Positions 1 through 5,521 of a stretch of DNA of 5,521 nt are shown here, piece by piece. The notes below the pieces were generated by a model, which saw nothing but the letters and a program-made list of their open reading frames with translations, made no database searches and was not told where the DNA came from. A program made the translations under genes and the position numbers. The first letter of the stretch is position 1, and each line of letters begins with the position of its first letter. This DNA is from Azohydromonas lata NBRC 102462 (GTDB lineage Bacteria; Pseudomonadota; Gammaproteobacteria; Burkholderiales; Burkholderiaceae_C). The stretch spans positions 1 to 5,521 of the forward strand of contig CAMCTE010000184.1 of the NCBI GenBank assembly GCA_945878385.1, read 5' to 3'.

Positions 1-1095
1 GATACGGCTGCAGAAGCCGCCAAGCCCCTCATCGAGGCCCCCAAGGAACTGGACTGGAGCGACCTGGACCAGGTGGACCTTATCGGGCTGGAAATCGGCT
101 ACGGCCTGCTGCCCCTGGTGAACGCTGAAACCGGCGGGCAGCTCATGCAGCGCGTCAAGGGCGTGCGCAAGAAGCTCTCGGCCGAACTGGGCTTCCTGGT
201 GCAGCCGGTACGCATTCGCGACGCCCTCACCCTGGAGCCCGATTCCTATCAGATCGTCCTCAATGGCGTGGTGCGCGGTCGTGCCGAAGTGAAGGTGGGC
301 AAAGAGCTGGCCATCAATCCGGGCCGCGTCTACGGCCAGATCGAAGGCGAAGCCACGAAGGAACCCGCCTTCGGTCTTGAAGCGGTGTGGATCGACCCGG
401 CGCAGCGCGAATATGCGCGCTCACTGGGCTACACCGTGGTCGACCCTGCCACCGCGATTGCCACCCACCTCAACAAGGTGCTGCGCGAAAACGCCTCCGA
501 CCTGCTCAGCCACGACGAAGTGCAGCAATTGCTGGACAAGCTGTCGGCCCGCGCGCCCAAGTTGGTGGAAGACCTCACCCCGGCCAAGCTGTCGCTCGGT
601 GTGATCACCCGCACGCTGCAGCACCTGCTGCATGAGTCGGTGTCCATCCGCGACATGCGCAGCATTGCCGAGGCCCTCACCGAGGCCAGTTCCCGCTCGC
701 AGGAACCCGAACAATTGGCTGCCCTGGTGCGCCCCAAGCTGGGCCGCATGATCGTGCAGTCCCTTGTGGACCCGCAGGACACGCTGCTGGCCATGACACT
801 GGACCCGGCCCTGGAGCAAATGCTGCACAACGTGTCCCAGCACAGCCAGCCCGGCCAGGGCCTGATGCTCGAACCCGGCCTGGCCGAGCGCCTGTTCCGC
901 GCCCTGCGCGACGGCGCCCGGTCGGTGGAAGAACAGGGCCACCCGGCCGTGCTCGTGGTTTCACCCGGCGTGCGCCCCTGGCTGGCCCGCATGGTGCGCC
1001 ACCGCATCACGGATTTGACCGTGCTGTCCTACAGCGAAATTCCCGAAGACCAGGCCGTCAAGGTGATCCACACCGTGACCGCCGACGCCGCCTGA
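1..1095 (+). CDS. flhA: Flagellar export gate protein FlhA, C-terminal half (5' end outside window)
   Basis: FlhA is the export-gate subunit of the flagellar type III secretion system. It has an N-terminal membrane half and a C-terminal cytoplasmic half that forms a nonameric ring docking chaperone-substrate complexes. The frame is open from base 1, so 364 residues are visible, about half of the usual ~690. The membrane half lies upstream. The first ~28 residues match the flexible linker (acidic, ELDWSDLD). The cytoplasmic domains D1-D4 follow, with landmarks LGL/IGL-EIGYGLLPLV, VRIRD, LAINPG, EPAFGLEAVWI, ATHLN, SIRDMRSIAEAL, LEPGLAERL and a basic RPWLARM segment near the end. Recalling Salmonella numbering, the chaperone-binding residues F459 and T490 correspond to window residues F124 (base 370) and T155 (base 463), both kept; D456 is replaced by Glu. 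A GTG at base 73 is an internal valine, not the start. The protein looks intact and functional. flhF follows after 33 bases. Confidence 0.96.
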   Translation, partial: DTAAEAAKPLIEAPKELDWSDLDQVDLIGLEIGYGLLPLVNAETGGQLMQRVKGVRKKLSAELGFLVQPVRIRDALTLEPDSYQIVLNGVVRGRAEVKVGKELAINPGRVYGQIEGEATKEPAFGLEAVWIDPAQREYARSLGYTVVDPATAIATHLNKVLRENASDLLSHDEVQQLLDKLSARAPKLVEDLTPAKLSLGVITRTLQHLLHESVSIRDMRSIAEALTEASSRSQEPEQLAALVRPKLGRMIVQSLVDPQDTLLAMTLDPALEQMLHNVSQHSQPGQGLMLEPGLAERLFRALRDGARSVEEQGHPAVLVVSPGVRPWLARMVRHRITDLTVLSYSEIPEDQAVKVIHTVTADAA

Positions 1096-1114
1096 TCATA
1101 GATACCGCCCGCAC

Positions 1115-1119
1115 AGGAG
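1115..1119 (+). promoter_or_regulatory. Ribosome binding site of flhF
   Basis: AGGAG lies 9 bases before the ATG at 1129 and fixes this start. The 33-base flhA-flhF gap shows no sigma-70 or sigma-28 promoter motif, so flhF is probably co-transcribed with flhA. Confidence 0.8.
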
Positions 1120-1128
1120 ATCGACACC

Positions 1129-3006
1129 ATGAAACTCCAACGCATCCTGGCCAAGGACTCCCGCAGCGCCAACGAGCAGGCCATCGCCAAGTATGGGCGC
1201 GATGTGCTGGTCGTCTCCAACAGCCGCGTCAACGGCATGACCGAACTCATCGTGGCCGTCGATGTGGAGCCTGAAAAAATGCCCCCGCCTCAGATGCCCC
1301 GCGCCGGTGGCGACCCCTTTGAAGCCGCACTGCGCCAGCAGCTGCAGGCTCCCGATCAGTCGGCCAGCCGCCAGCCGGGTGTGCAGTCGCCCGCACCATC
1401 GTTCGCACTCCCGTCCGCATCATCGCGATCAGCAGCGGCACCGGCGTCGGCCCACACCGGCCTGGACCCTGCCGCCGCCGAAGGATTTGTACCCGCCCAC
1501 ATGGCCTTGATGCAGGCCGCGCAGCGTGCAGCAGCCCAATCGCTGGGCCACAGCGAACCCTTGCGCTGTGCACCGCAGCCAGCAGAACCCGAACCGGCCA
1601 TCGCCGTCGCCCCGCGCGCTCCCGCCGCTGTGGCGCGGCCAGCGCCGTCCGTCGGCATGGCCGCCACCACCCTGCGCTATGGTCAGCAATTCAGCCTGGG
1701 CACCCACACCACCATGTCGCTGCCGGTACTGGCCATGACGACGGCCATCGCGCAAACTCCAGTTGCGGCAGCAGCACACCGCGCCGTGCCGGCAGAACAG
1801 CAGCAGGACACCCAAGAGTGCACCACCGCCCTGCACAGCGCATCAGACGAAGACGCCCAGGAGCACACCGAACAGCCCCGAGCCATCAACAGCGACAAGG
1901 CCCACGCCCTGACCGAACTCATTCGCGCCGAAATCGCCCAACTGCGCAAGGAAATGCGGATGGGCCAGCAGCTGCAGGCTTGGGCGGCGAAGGGGCCCTC
2001 ATACCGCTGGAACGAAGCGCTGACGGAAGTGGGCGTGCCCACTGCCCTGCGTGCCTTGCTGATGTCGGGCCTGTCCAACGACTTCGATGACGAACAGGCC
2101 CTGAGCGCCATCGAACAGCAGATGGCCGAGAACCTGCCCCGCACGCGCAACGGCCGCGGCCGGCGCAGCGCCCCCCTGCCCTGGACCAGCGGCGTGCACC
2201 TGCTCAGCGGGCCGGGCGGCAGCGGCAAGACGTCCATGGCCGCGCGCCTAGCCCATGAGGCCGCGCAGCGCCTGGGCGTGGATCGCGTGGTGCTGGTCAG
2301 TTGGAACGACAACCGCCCCGGTGCCTGGGGCCAAGTGCAGCTGTGGGCCTCGCGCATCGGCGTGGCCGCATTCCGCGCCGCAGATTCCGGCACGCTGGAC
2401 CTGCTGCTGCAGGAACACCGGGGCAGCCTCATCATCGTGGACAGTGGCCTGAGCCAGCCCGACATCCTCAACGCCGCGGTGCAGGGCCTCAACGCCCACC
2501 ATCACCTGGTCATGCAGGCCGATGCCACCGCCTCCACACTGCGTCGCTGGTTGGGCGAACACACCCCCGCGTGGTCCGACCTCATCGTCACCCGCCTGGA
2601 CGAATCGGCCCAACCCTGGCCCCTGCTGCAAGCCTGCTGCGAACACCAGCTCAGCCCGATGCTGGCCAGCGACGGCAGTGGTCTGAACCACCTGCGCCTG
2701 CCCTACGACGCCGATTCGCTCCTGCAGCACGGCATGGGCGTGCTCGCAGCAGTGCTGGGTGGCCCGGCCGGTGAGTCTCAGGGTGGCCGAGGCCCGCACG
2801 CGGTTGCAAGCCTGGAGATTCCCACCATCGACCACATCACCACCACCGTCCCGCCGCGCCAAGCCGGTCGCAGTGGCCGCAGTGTGGCCGCCACCAAATC
2901 TGGCGCCGCCACAGCCGAAGCGGCCAGCCCCAACACCGCTGCGGCCAAAGTTGCCGCGAAGGCCGCAGCCCCCGCCCGCACCCGCCACGGAGCCTCCCAT
3001 GCTTGA
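1129..3006 (+). CDS. flhF: Flagellar biosynthesis GTPase FlhF, divergent
   Basis: FlhF is the third SRP-type GTPase (with Ffh and FtsY). It acts at the cell pole to place the flagellum and recruit early basal-body parts. The protein has 625 residues; relatives usually have 400-500. The N-terminal B domain spans about residues 1-47 (MKLQRILAKDSRSA, then YGRDVLVVSNSRVNG). A Pro/Ala/Gln-rich, probably disordered linker covers about 48-250. A helical N domain covers about 255-345, and the G domain about 352-545. G1 is intact: GPGGSGKT, residues 361-368. G2 is aberrant: where relatives have TTDSYRIGAxEQL, residues 391-403 read SWNDNRPGAWGQV, so the key Asp becomes Asn while R396 and Q402 remain. 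G3 is one residue short: VDSGLSQPD at 437-445 instead of DTAGxSQRD. G4 is TRLD (488-491) instead of TKLD. A G5-like SDGSG is at 514-518. A tail rich in Ala, Lys and Pro (546-625) follows. The family call rests on the B domain, P-loop, C-terminal LRLPYDADSLL block and position before flhG. GTP binding is plausible; efficient hydrolysis is doubtful (inference). Confidence 0.9.
   Translation: MKLQRILAKDSRSANEQAIAKYGRDVLVVSNSRVNGMTELIVAVDVEPEKMPPPQMPRAGGDPFEAALRQQLQAPDQSASRQPGVQSPAPSFALPSASSRSAAAPASAHTGLDPAAAEGFVPAHMALMQAAQRAAAQSLGHSEPLRCAPQPAEPEPAIAVAPRAPAAVARPAPSVGMAATTLRYGQQFSLGTHTTMSLPVLAMTTAIAQTPVAAAAHRAVPAEQQQDTQECTTALHSASDEDAQEHTEQPRAINSDKAHALTELIRAEIAQLRKEMRMGQQLQAWAAKGPSYRWNEALTEVGVPTALRALLMSGLSNDFDDEQALSAIEQQMAENLPRTRNGRGRRSAPLPWTSGVHLLSGPGGSGKTSMAARLAHEAAQRLGVDRVVLVSWNDNRPGAWGQVQLWASRIGVAAFRAADSGTLDLLLQEHRGSLIIVDSGLSQPDILNAAVQGLNAHHHLVMQADATASTLRRWLGEHTPAWSDLIVTRLDESAQPWPLLQACCEHQLSPMLASDGSGLNHLRLPYDADSLLQHGMGVLAAVLGGPAGESQGGRGPHAVASLEIPTIDHITTTVPPRQAGRSGRSVAATKSGAATAEAASPNTAAAKVAAKAAAPARTRHGASHA
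2989..2992 (+). promoter_or_regulatory. Ribosome binding site of flhG inside the flhF 3' end
   Basis: GGAG lies 6 bases before the ATG at 2999, within the last codons of flhF. The flhG start and flhF stop interlock as ATGCTTGA (2999-3006), an arrangement typical of translational coupling. This supports the short flhG start, although the frame stays open upstream to about 2759. Confidence 0.7.
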
Positions 3007-3847
3007 ATCCCACGGTGCGCAACCGGTGGAAGTGATTGGCGTGGCCAGTGGCAAGGGCGGCGTGGGCAAGACCACGGTGTCCACCAACCTGGCCACGGCC
3101 CTGTCGCAAATGGGCCGCCAGGTGATGCTGCTGGACGCCGACCTCGGCCTGGCCAATGCCCAGCTGGCGCTGGGCGTGCGCGCTGAATTCAACCTCAGCC
3201 ATGTCACGGCCGGTGTCAAGCGTCTGCCCGAAATCATGGTGCAGGTGCGGCCTGGGCTTCAACTCATCCCCGGCGCTTCCGGCGTGCGCAGCATGGCCGC
3301 GCTCAGCGTGGACGAAACTGAGACCCTCATCCACACCTTTGACCAGATCGAATCGGCGCCCGATTGCCTGATCGTGGATGTGGCCGCCGGCATTTCGCCC
3401 GGCGTCTTGTCTTTCATGGGGGCGTGCACACGGCGCGTGGTGGTGGTCAAGGACGACCCCTCCTCCATTGCCGACGCCTACGGCATCATCAAGGTGATGC
3501 ACCAAGATCAGCACCTGAGCGAAATACACCTCCTGTGCAACCAAGTGCAAAGCGAAGCGCACGGTCAGCAGTTGCACCAACGCCTGGCCGATGTCTGCCG
3601 GCGCTTCATCGGCCTGGAGCTGCCCTATTTGGGTTCCATCGAAGCCGACGAACTCGTGCTCGAGGCCCATCGCAAATACCAGCCGGTGGTGGAGTTCGCC
3701 CCCGGCAGTGCCGCAGCGCGTGACTACCGCCGCATGGCACACGCCATCACCGAATGGCCCGCACCGCAGCGCGTGGCCACTCGTCGATTTTTCATGAACC
3801 GCCGCGCGAGGGCCTTCAACGCCATCGCCGGTACCGTGGGAGGCTGA
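2999..3847 (+). CDS. flhG: Flagellar number regulator FlhG (FleN, MinD-like ATPase)
   Basis: FlhG is a MinD/ParA-family ATPase that restrains flagellar number. It cycles between an ATP-bound membrane dimer and a monomer, and normally partners FlhF. The product has 282 residues, normal for the family. The deviant Walker A KGGVGKTT is at residues 19-26, with signature lysine K19 and P-loop K24. The switch I region LLDADLGLANAQLALG covers 44-59 (D46, D48). Walker B and switch II read LIVDVAAGIS at 124-133 (D127), where Val replaces the usual Thr or Gly. KDDPSSIADAYG (151-162) is the typical FlhG block. The ATPase core therefore looks active. The first 12 residues (MLESHGAQPVEV) contain no DQAxxLR-type motif, the element that stimulates FlhF GTPase in characterised FlhG proteins. 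The C-terminal ~24 residues are basic and aromatic (TRRFFMNRRARAF) and may be the membrane-targeting helix. The ATG at 2999 is chosen for its Shine-Dalgarno site and 8-base overlap with flhF; fliA begins 4 bases after the stop. Confidence 0.94.
   Translation: MLESHGAQPVEVIGVASGKGGVGKTTVSTNLATALSQMGRQVMLLDADLGLANAQLALGVRAEFNLSHVTAGVKRLPEIMVQVRPGLQLIPGASGVRSMAALSVDETETLIHTFDQIESAPDCLIVDVAAGISPGVLSFMGACTRRVVVVKDDPSSIADAYGIIKVMHQDQHLSEIHLLCNQVQSEAHGQQLHQRLADVCRRFIGLELPYLGSIEADELVLEAHRKYQPVVEFAPGSAAARDYRRMAHAITEWPAPQRVATRRFFMNRRARAFNAIAGTVGG
3761..3832 (+). other. Possible membrane-targeting helix of FlhG (residues 255-278)
   Basis: MinD and FlhG proteins bind the membrane through a C-terminal amphipathic helix. 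This segment mixes five Arg in RRFFMNRRAR with Phe, Met, Ala and Ile, and sits where that helix is expected. The assignment comes from composition and position only. Confidence 0.4.
3838..3843 (+). promoter_or_regulatory. Ribosome binding site of fliA
   Basis: GGGAGG lies 8 bases before the fliA ATG at 3852 and overlaps the last codons of flhG, whose stop is at 3845-3847. It is the strongest Shine-Dalgarno match in the window and implies coupled, efficient translation of fliA. Confidence 0.8.
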
Positions 3848-3851
3848 GCCC

Positions 3852-4583
3852 ATGAATGCCGCCATCGAACTCTACGGCACCACTGCCGCTTCCTTTGAAA
3901 ACCGGGACGCCTTGGTCCTGGCCAACCAAGGCATGGTGCGGCGTGTGGCCCTGCACCTGAAGACCCGCATACCGCCGGTGATCGATGTGGACGAACTGAT
4001 CCAAGTGGGCATGATGGGCCTGCTGGAAGCCACCAACACCTTCGATCCCACCAAGGGCATCGACTTCGACAACTTCGCCCACGCCCGCGTGCGTGGCGCG
4101 ATGCTTGATGAGGTGCGCCGCCTGTCGGCCCTGCCCCGCTCGGCCGTGGCCTTCAACCGGCACCAGTCCGAGGCCACTCAGGCCCTGGCCAACCGGCTGG
4201 GGCGCCGGCCCAACGACCGCGAACTGGCCGAACACATGGGCCTGTCCATCGAGGAATACCACAAGGAACGGGGCCAAGCCCGCCTGTTCGAGACCCACTC
4301 CATCGAGGACATGACCGAAGAAGTGCTGGCCATGCCCGACAGCGCCATCCAGCGCCCGGACGAGGCGGTCGAAGAGGCCCAGTTCATGGACGCGGTCACC
4401 ACCGCCATCGATTCCCTGCCCGAGCGGGAAAGGTTGATAATCAGCCTGTATTACGTGGAAGAGCTCAACCTCAAGGAAATCGGTGCCGTGTTGGGGGTGA
4501 GCGAATCCCGGGTCAGCCAGCTCTTGTCTTCGGTGGTCAAGAAGCTGCGCGTGGACTTGAAGGTAGGCCCTGGCGGGAAGTAG
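3852..4583 (+). CDS. fliA: RNA polymerase sigma factor FliA (sigma-28)
   Basis: FliA directs RNA polymerase to late flagellar promoters (flagellin, motor and chemotaxis genes) and is held inactive by the anti-sigma factor FlgM until the hook is complete. The product has 243 residues, usual for FliA, and lacks region 1 as expected of this group. Region 2 spans about residues 20-90, with the core-binding block DVDELIQVGMMGLLEA (45-60), FDPTKGIDFDNFAHARVRGAMLD (64-86) and DEVRRL. Region 3 spans about 96-160, including the helix-turn-helix-like LGRRPNDRELAEHMGLS. Region 4 spans about 180-235, with LPERERLIISLYYVEELNLKEIG followed by the recognition helix SESRVSQLL (217-225). All regions are intact. 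It starts 4 bases after flhG, so it is probably the last core gene of a flhA-flhF-flhG-fliA transcript. No flgM is present in the window, and no FliA-type promoter (TAAA-N15-GCCGATAA) is seen here. Confidence 0.97.
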   Translation: MNAAIELYGTTAASFENRDALVLANQGMVRRVALHLKTRIPPVIDVDELIQVGMMGLLEATNTFDPTKGIDFDNFAHARVRGAMLDEVRRLSALPRSAVAFNRHQSEATQALANRLGRRPNDRELAEHMGLSIEEYHKERGQARLFETHSIEDMTEEVLAMPDSAIQRPDEAVEEAQFMDAVTTAIDSLPERERLIISLYYVEELNLKEIGAVLGVSESRVSQLLSSVVKKLRVDLKVGPGGK

Positions 4584-4590
4584 CCGGGCC
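4566..4590 (+). other. Small GC-rich hairpin over the fliA stop codon
   Basis: GGCCC-T-GGC pairs with GCC-GGGCC across an 8-base loop, giving eight G-C pairs with one bulged T. The fliA stop (4581-4583) lies in the loop and 3' arm. No T-run follows, so this is not a standard rho-independent terminator. It could slow ribosomes or polymerase, protect a 3' end, or be chance in GC-rich DNA. Confidence 0.3.
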
Positions 4591-4619
4591 GCTGTGAACC
4601 AACGGCACCCCCAGGCGTT

Positions 4620-5195
4620 ATGTTCAGCTTCTTCCAGAAAGAAACCCCCGAGCAACTCAAGGCGCAGGCCAAGGCCAACTACGAGAAGGCCGCTGCGCTG
4701 AAGGCCGGTACCCGGGAATCGGCCAGCATGCGGGTGCGCATCGCCCTCTTGGCCAAGGCCCACCTGGACAGCGCGTTCGTGGAAGGCGCCGAGCGCACCG
4801 GCACCTGGCAGGAACTGTGCATGTTGGCCATCGCCCGTGGCGAAGAAAAGCCTGAAATGCCCGCGCCTTCCTACTTCCACCGGGTGAAGATGCAGGGCAA
4901 CGAAACCTACACCTACACCTGGATACCCGAAGACCTCACCGATGAAGTCTTCGCCATCGGCGCACGCTACCAAACGGTTCAAATCGACGCGCACCAGTCC
5001 ATCGCCATGGTGCAGCGCATCGCCGACGAAATCTGCCAGAAAGACCTCAAGCTCGATGCCCCGTTCAAGGCGCTGCAATTCCTGCGGGACGAACTCGAGG
5101 CTGCCGGTGAAACGGTGAACATCCCCGCCGGCGGCTCCAGCGCAGCGGCCCAATCCGCCGGCGACGCCGAAGACAAATCGGCCGACGCCACTTAG
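4620..5195 (+). CDS. Unrecognised soluble protein, 191 residues, downstream of fliA
   Basis: I do not recognise a family. The protein starts MFSFFQKETPEQLKAQAK, followed by a Lys/Ala/Glu-rich, probably helical stretch to about residue 60 (KANYEKAAALKAG, ARTS-poor, RVRIALLAKAHL). A central part follows with aromatic and beta-like character (SYFHRVKMQGNETYTYTWI, 84-102). A second helical part runs about 105-163. The last ~25 residues are Ala/Ser/Gly/Asp-rich and probably disordered. There is no signal peptide or membrane span, and only two cysteines (67 and 139), so it is likely cytoplasmic. The ATG at 4620 is preceded only by a weak AGG at 4613-4615. The same frame holds the fliA stop at 4581-4583, so no much earlier start is possible. 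Codon use resembles its neighbours, so it is a real gene rather than a shadow. Placement 36 bases after fliA suggests co-transcription, but a flagellar role is not shown. Confidence 0.8.
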   Translation: MFSFFQKETPEQLKAQAKANYEKAAALKAGTRESASMRVRIALLAKAHLDSAFVEGAERTGTWQELCMLAIARGEEKPEMPAPSYFHRVKMQGNETYTYTWIPEDLTDEVFAIGARYQTVQIDAHQSIAMVQRIADEICQKDLKLDAPFKALQFLRDELEAAGETVNIPAGGSSAAAQSAGDAEDKSADAT

Positions 5196-5215
5196 CCCGC
5201 ACACCCCAACCCCTG

Positions 5216-5521
5216 ATGCTCATCTTCCTCACACTCGTGGGCGCGGCCTTGCTGGCGCTGCTGGTGGTGGTCATCTACTTGAATGACCGCGTCAACGAGT
5301 TGGAGCGCCGTACCGTGGCGGCACAGGGTTCAGCGGGCAGTGCCGGCGGCGGTGAAGACAACTCCTGGCGCGGGCTCACCGGCAAACGTCTGTGGGATGC
5401 CATGACCGGCAAAAAGGGCGTCACCCCGCTGGACGAGGCCTCCCTCGAAGCCCTGCGCATCACCTATGAATCCGTGCTGTCCCAGCACATCGAAAGCCTG
5501 TTTCGCGCCGGTCAATCCGAC
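5216..5521 (+). CDS. Unrecognised single-span membrane protein, N-terminal part (3' end outside window)
   Basis: The frame is open from ATG 5216 to the window end (102 residues, no stop). Residues 2-22 form one strongly hydrophobic segment (LIFLTLVGAALLALLVVVIY), best read as a membrane anchor. The charged NDRVNELERRT that follows suggests, by the positive-inside rule, that the rest lies in the cytoplasm. Next come a Gly/Ser-rich linker (about 39-50) and a domain with two similar short blocks, LTGKRLWDAM and MTGKKGVTPLDEA, then a helical-looking ALRITYESVLSQHIESLF stretch. I know no family for it. No Shine-Dalgarno sequence is visible in the 20 bases before the ATG, so translation may depend on the gene upstream. 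The close spacing and similar codon use suggest it belongs to the same transcript as the 4620-5195 gene. The start is the only reasonable ATG before the hydrophobic segment. Confidence 0.75.
   Translation, partial: MLIFLTLVGAALLALLVVVIYLNDRVNELERRTVAAQGSAGSAGGGEDNSWRGLTGKRLWDAMTGKKGVTPLDEASLEALRITYESVLSQHIESLFRAGQSD

Noticed and set aside
73..75. GTG as a start codon for the first gene
   Set aside because: The frame continues open to base 1 with FlhA linker-like sequence, so this is an internal valine of a gene that begins outside the window.
1096..1128. Promoter in the flhA-flhF gap, including the TGATCA palindrome at the flhA stop
   Set aside because: No -35/-10 pair or TAAA-N15-GCCGATAA element is present, and a six-base palindrome is expected by chance.
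2759..2998. Upstream extension of flhG within the flhF coding region
   Set aside because: The extension is Pro/Arg-rich with no resemblance to FlhG. ATG 2999 has a GGAG at proper spacing and gives a family-typical length.
2248..3865. Two long - strand open frames (2248-3237 and 2837-3865) opposite flhF and flhG
   Set aside because: They lie antisense to recognised genes, have compositionally biased products without motifs, and have no ribosome binding site I could credit.
4584..4619. Sigma-28 or sigma-70 promoter between fliA and the next gene
   Set aside because: The 36 bases are too short and GC-rich, and contain no recognisable -35/-10 elements.
3816..5204. Long open frame on the - strand (462 codons) opposite fliA and the gene at 4620
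   Set aside because: The + strand frames encode a clear sigma factor and a gene with normal codon bias. The antisense product is Gly/His/Val-rich low-complexity sequence, typical of the mirror frame of GC-rich genes.

Overview
This window is a piece of a flagellar regulatory and assembly operon. It has four recognisable genes, all on the + strand: the 3' half of flhA (export gate), flhF (SRP-type GTPase for flagellar placement), flhG/fleN (MinD-type ATPase for flagellar number) and fliA (flagellar sigma-28). Two unrecognised genes follow, and the second runs off the end of the window. The flhA-flhF-flhG-fliA order is the classic order of polarly flagellated Proteobacteria. The GC-rich sequence, strong G/C bias at third codon positions and overall protein character suggest a betaproteobacterium of the Burkholderiales, perhaps Comamonadaceae. 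This placement is an inference from gene order and sequence style; no database search was made.

Layout: flhA (1-1095, 5' end missing), a 33-base gap with a good ribosome binding site, flhF (1129-3006), flhG (2999-3847, overlapping flhF by 8 bases), a 4-base gap, fliA (3852-4583), a 36-base gap, an unknown soluble protein of 191 residues (4620-5195), a 20-base gap, and an unknown single-span membrane protein (5216 to beyond 5521). I see no promoter of sigma-28 or sigma-70 type in any gap and no convincing rho-independent terminator. The whole stretch is probably one co-transcribed unit, with flhF-flhG-fliA translationally coupled. No gap exceeds 40 bases, and there are no RNA genes, mobile elements or CRISPR arrays.

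How the genes work together: FlhA receives chaperone-substrate complexes at the export gate. FlhF and FlhG normally form a GTPase/ATPase pair that sets where and how many flagella are built. FliA then transcribes late flagellar genes.

The most interesting point is that FlhF and FlhG look altered together. FlhF keeps a good P-loop, but its G2 and G3 motifs depart strongly from the SRP-GTPase consensus (aspartate lost in the DTYR motif, one residue missing from DTAG). FlhG lacks the short N-terminal DQAxxLR-type motif known to stimulate FlhF GTP hydrolysis, although its own ATPase motifs are intact. Together this suggests an FlhF/FlhG pair in which GTP hydrolysis and its stimulation have been reduced or lost. 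FlhF is also unusually long, with a roughly 200-residue disordered linker and an Ala/Lys-rich C-terminal tail.
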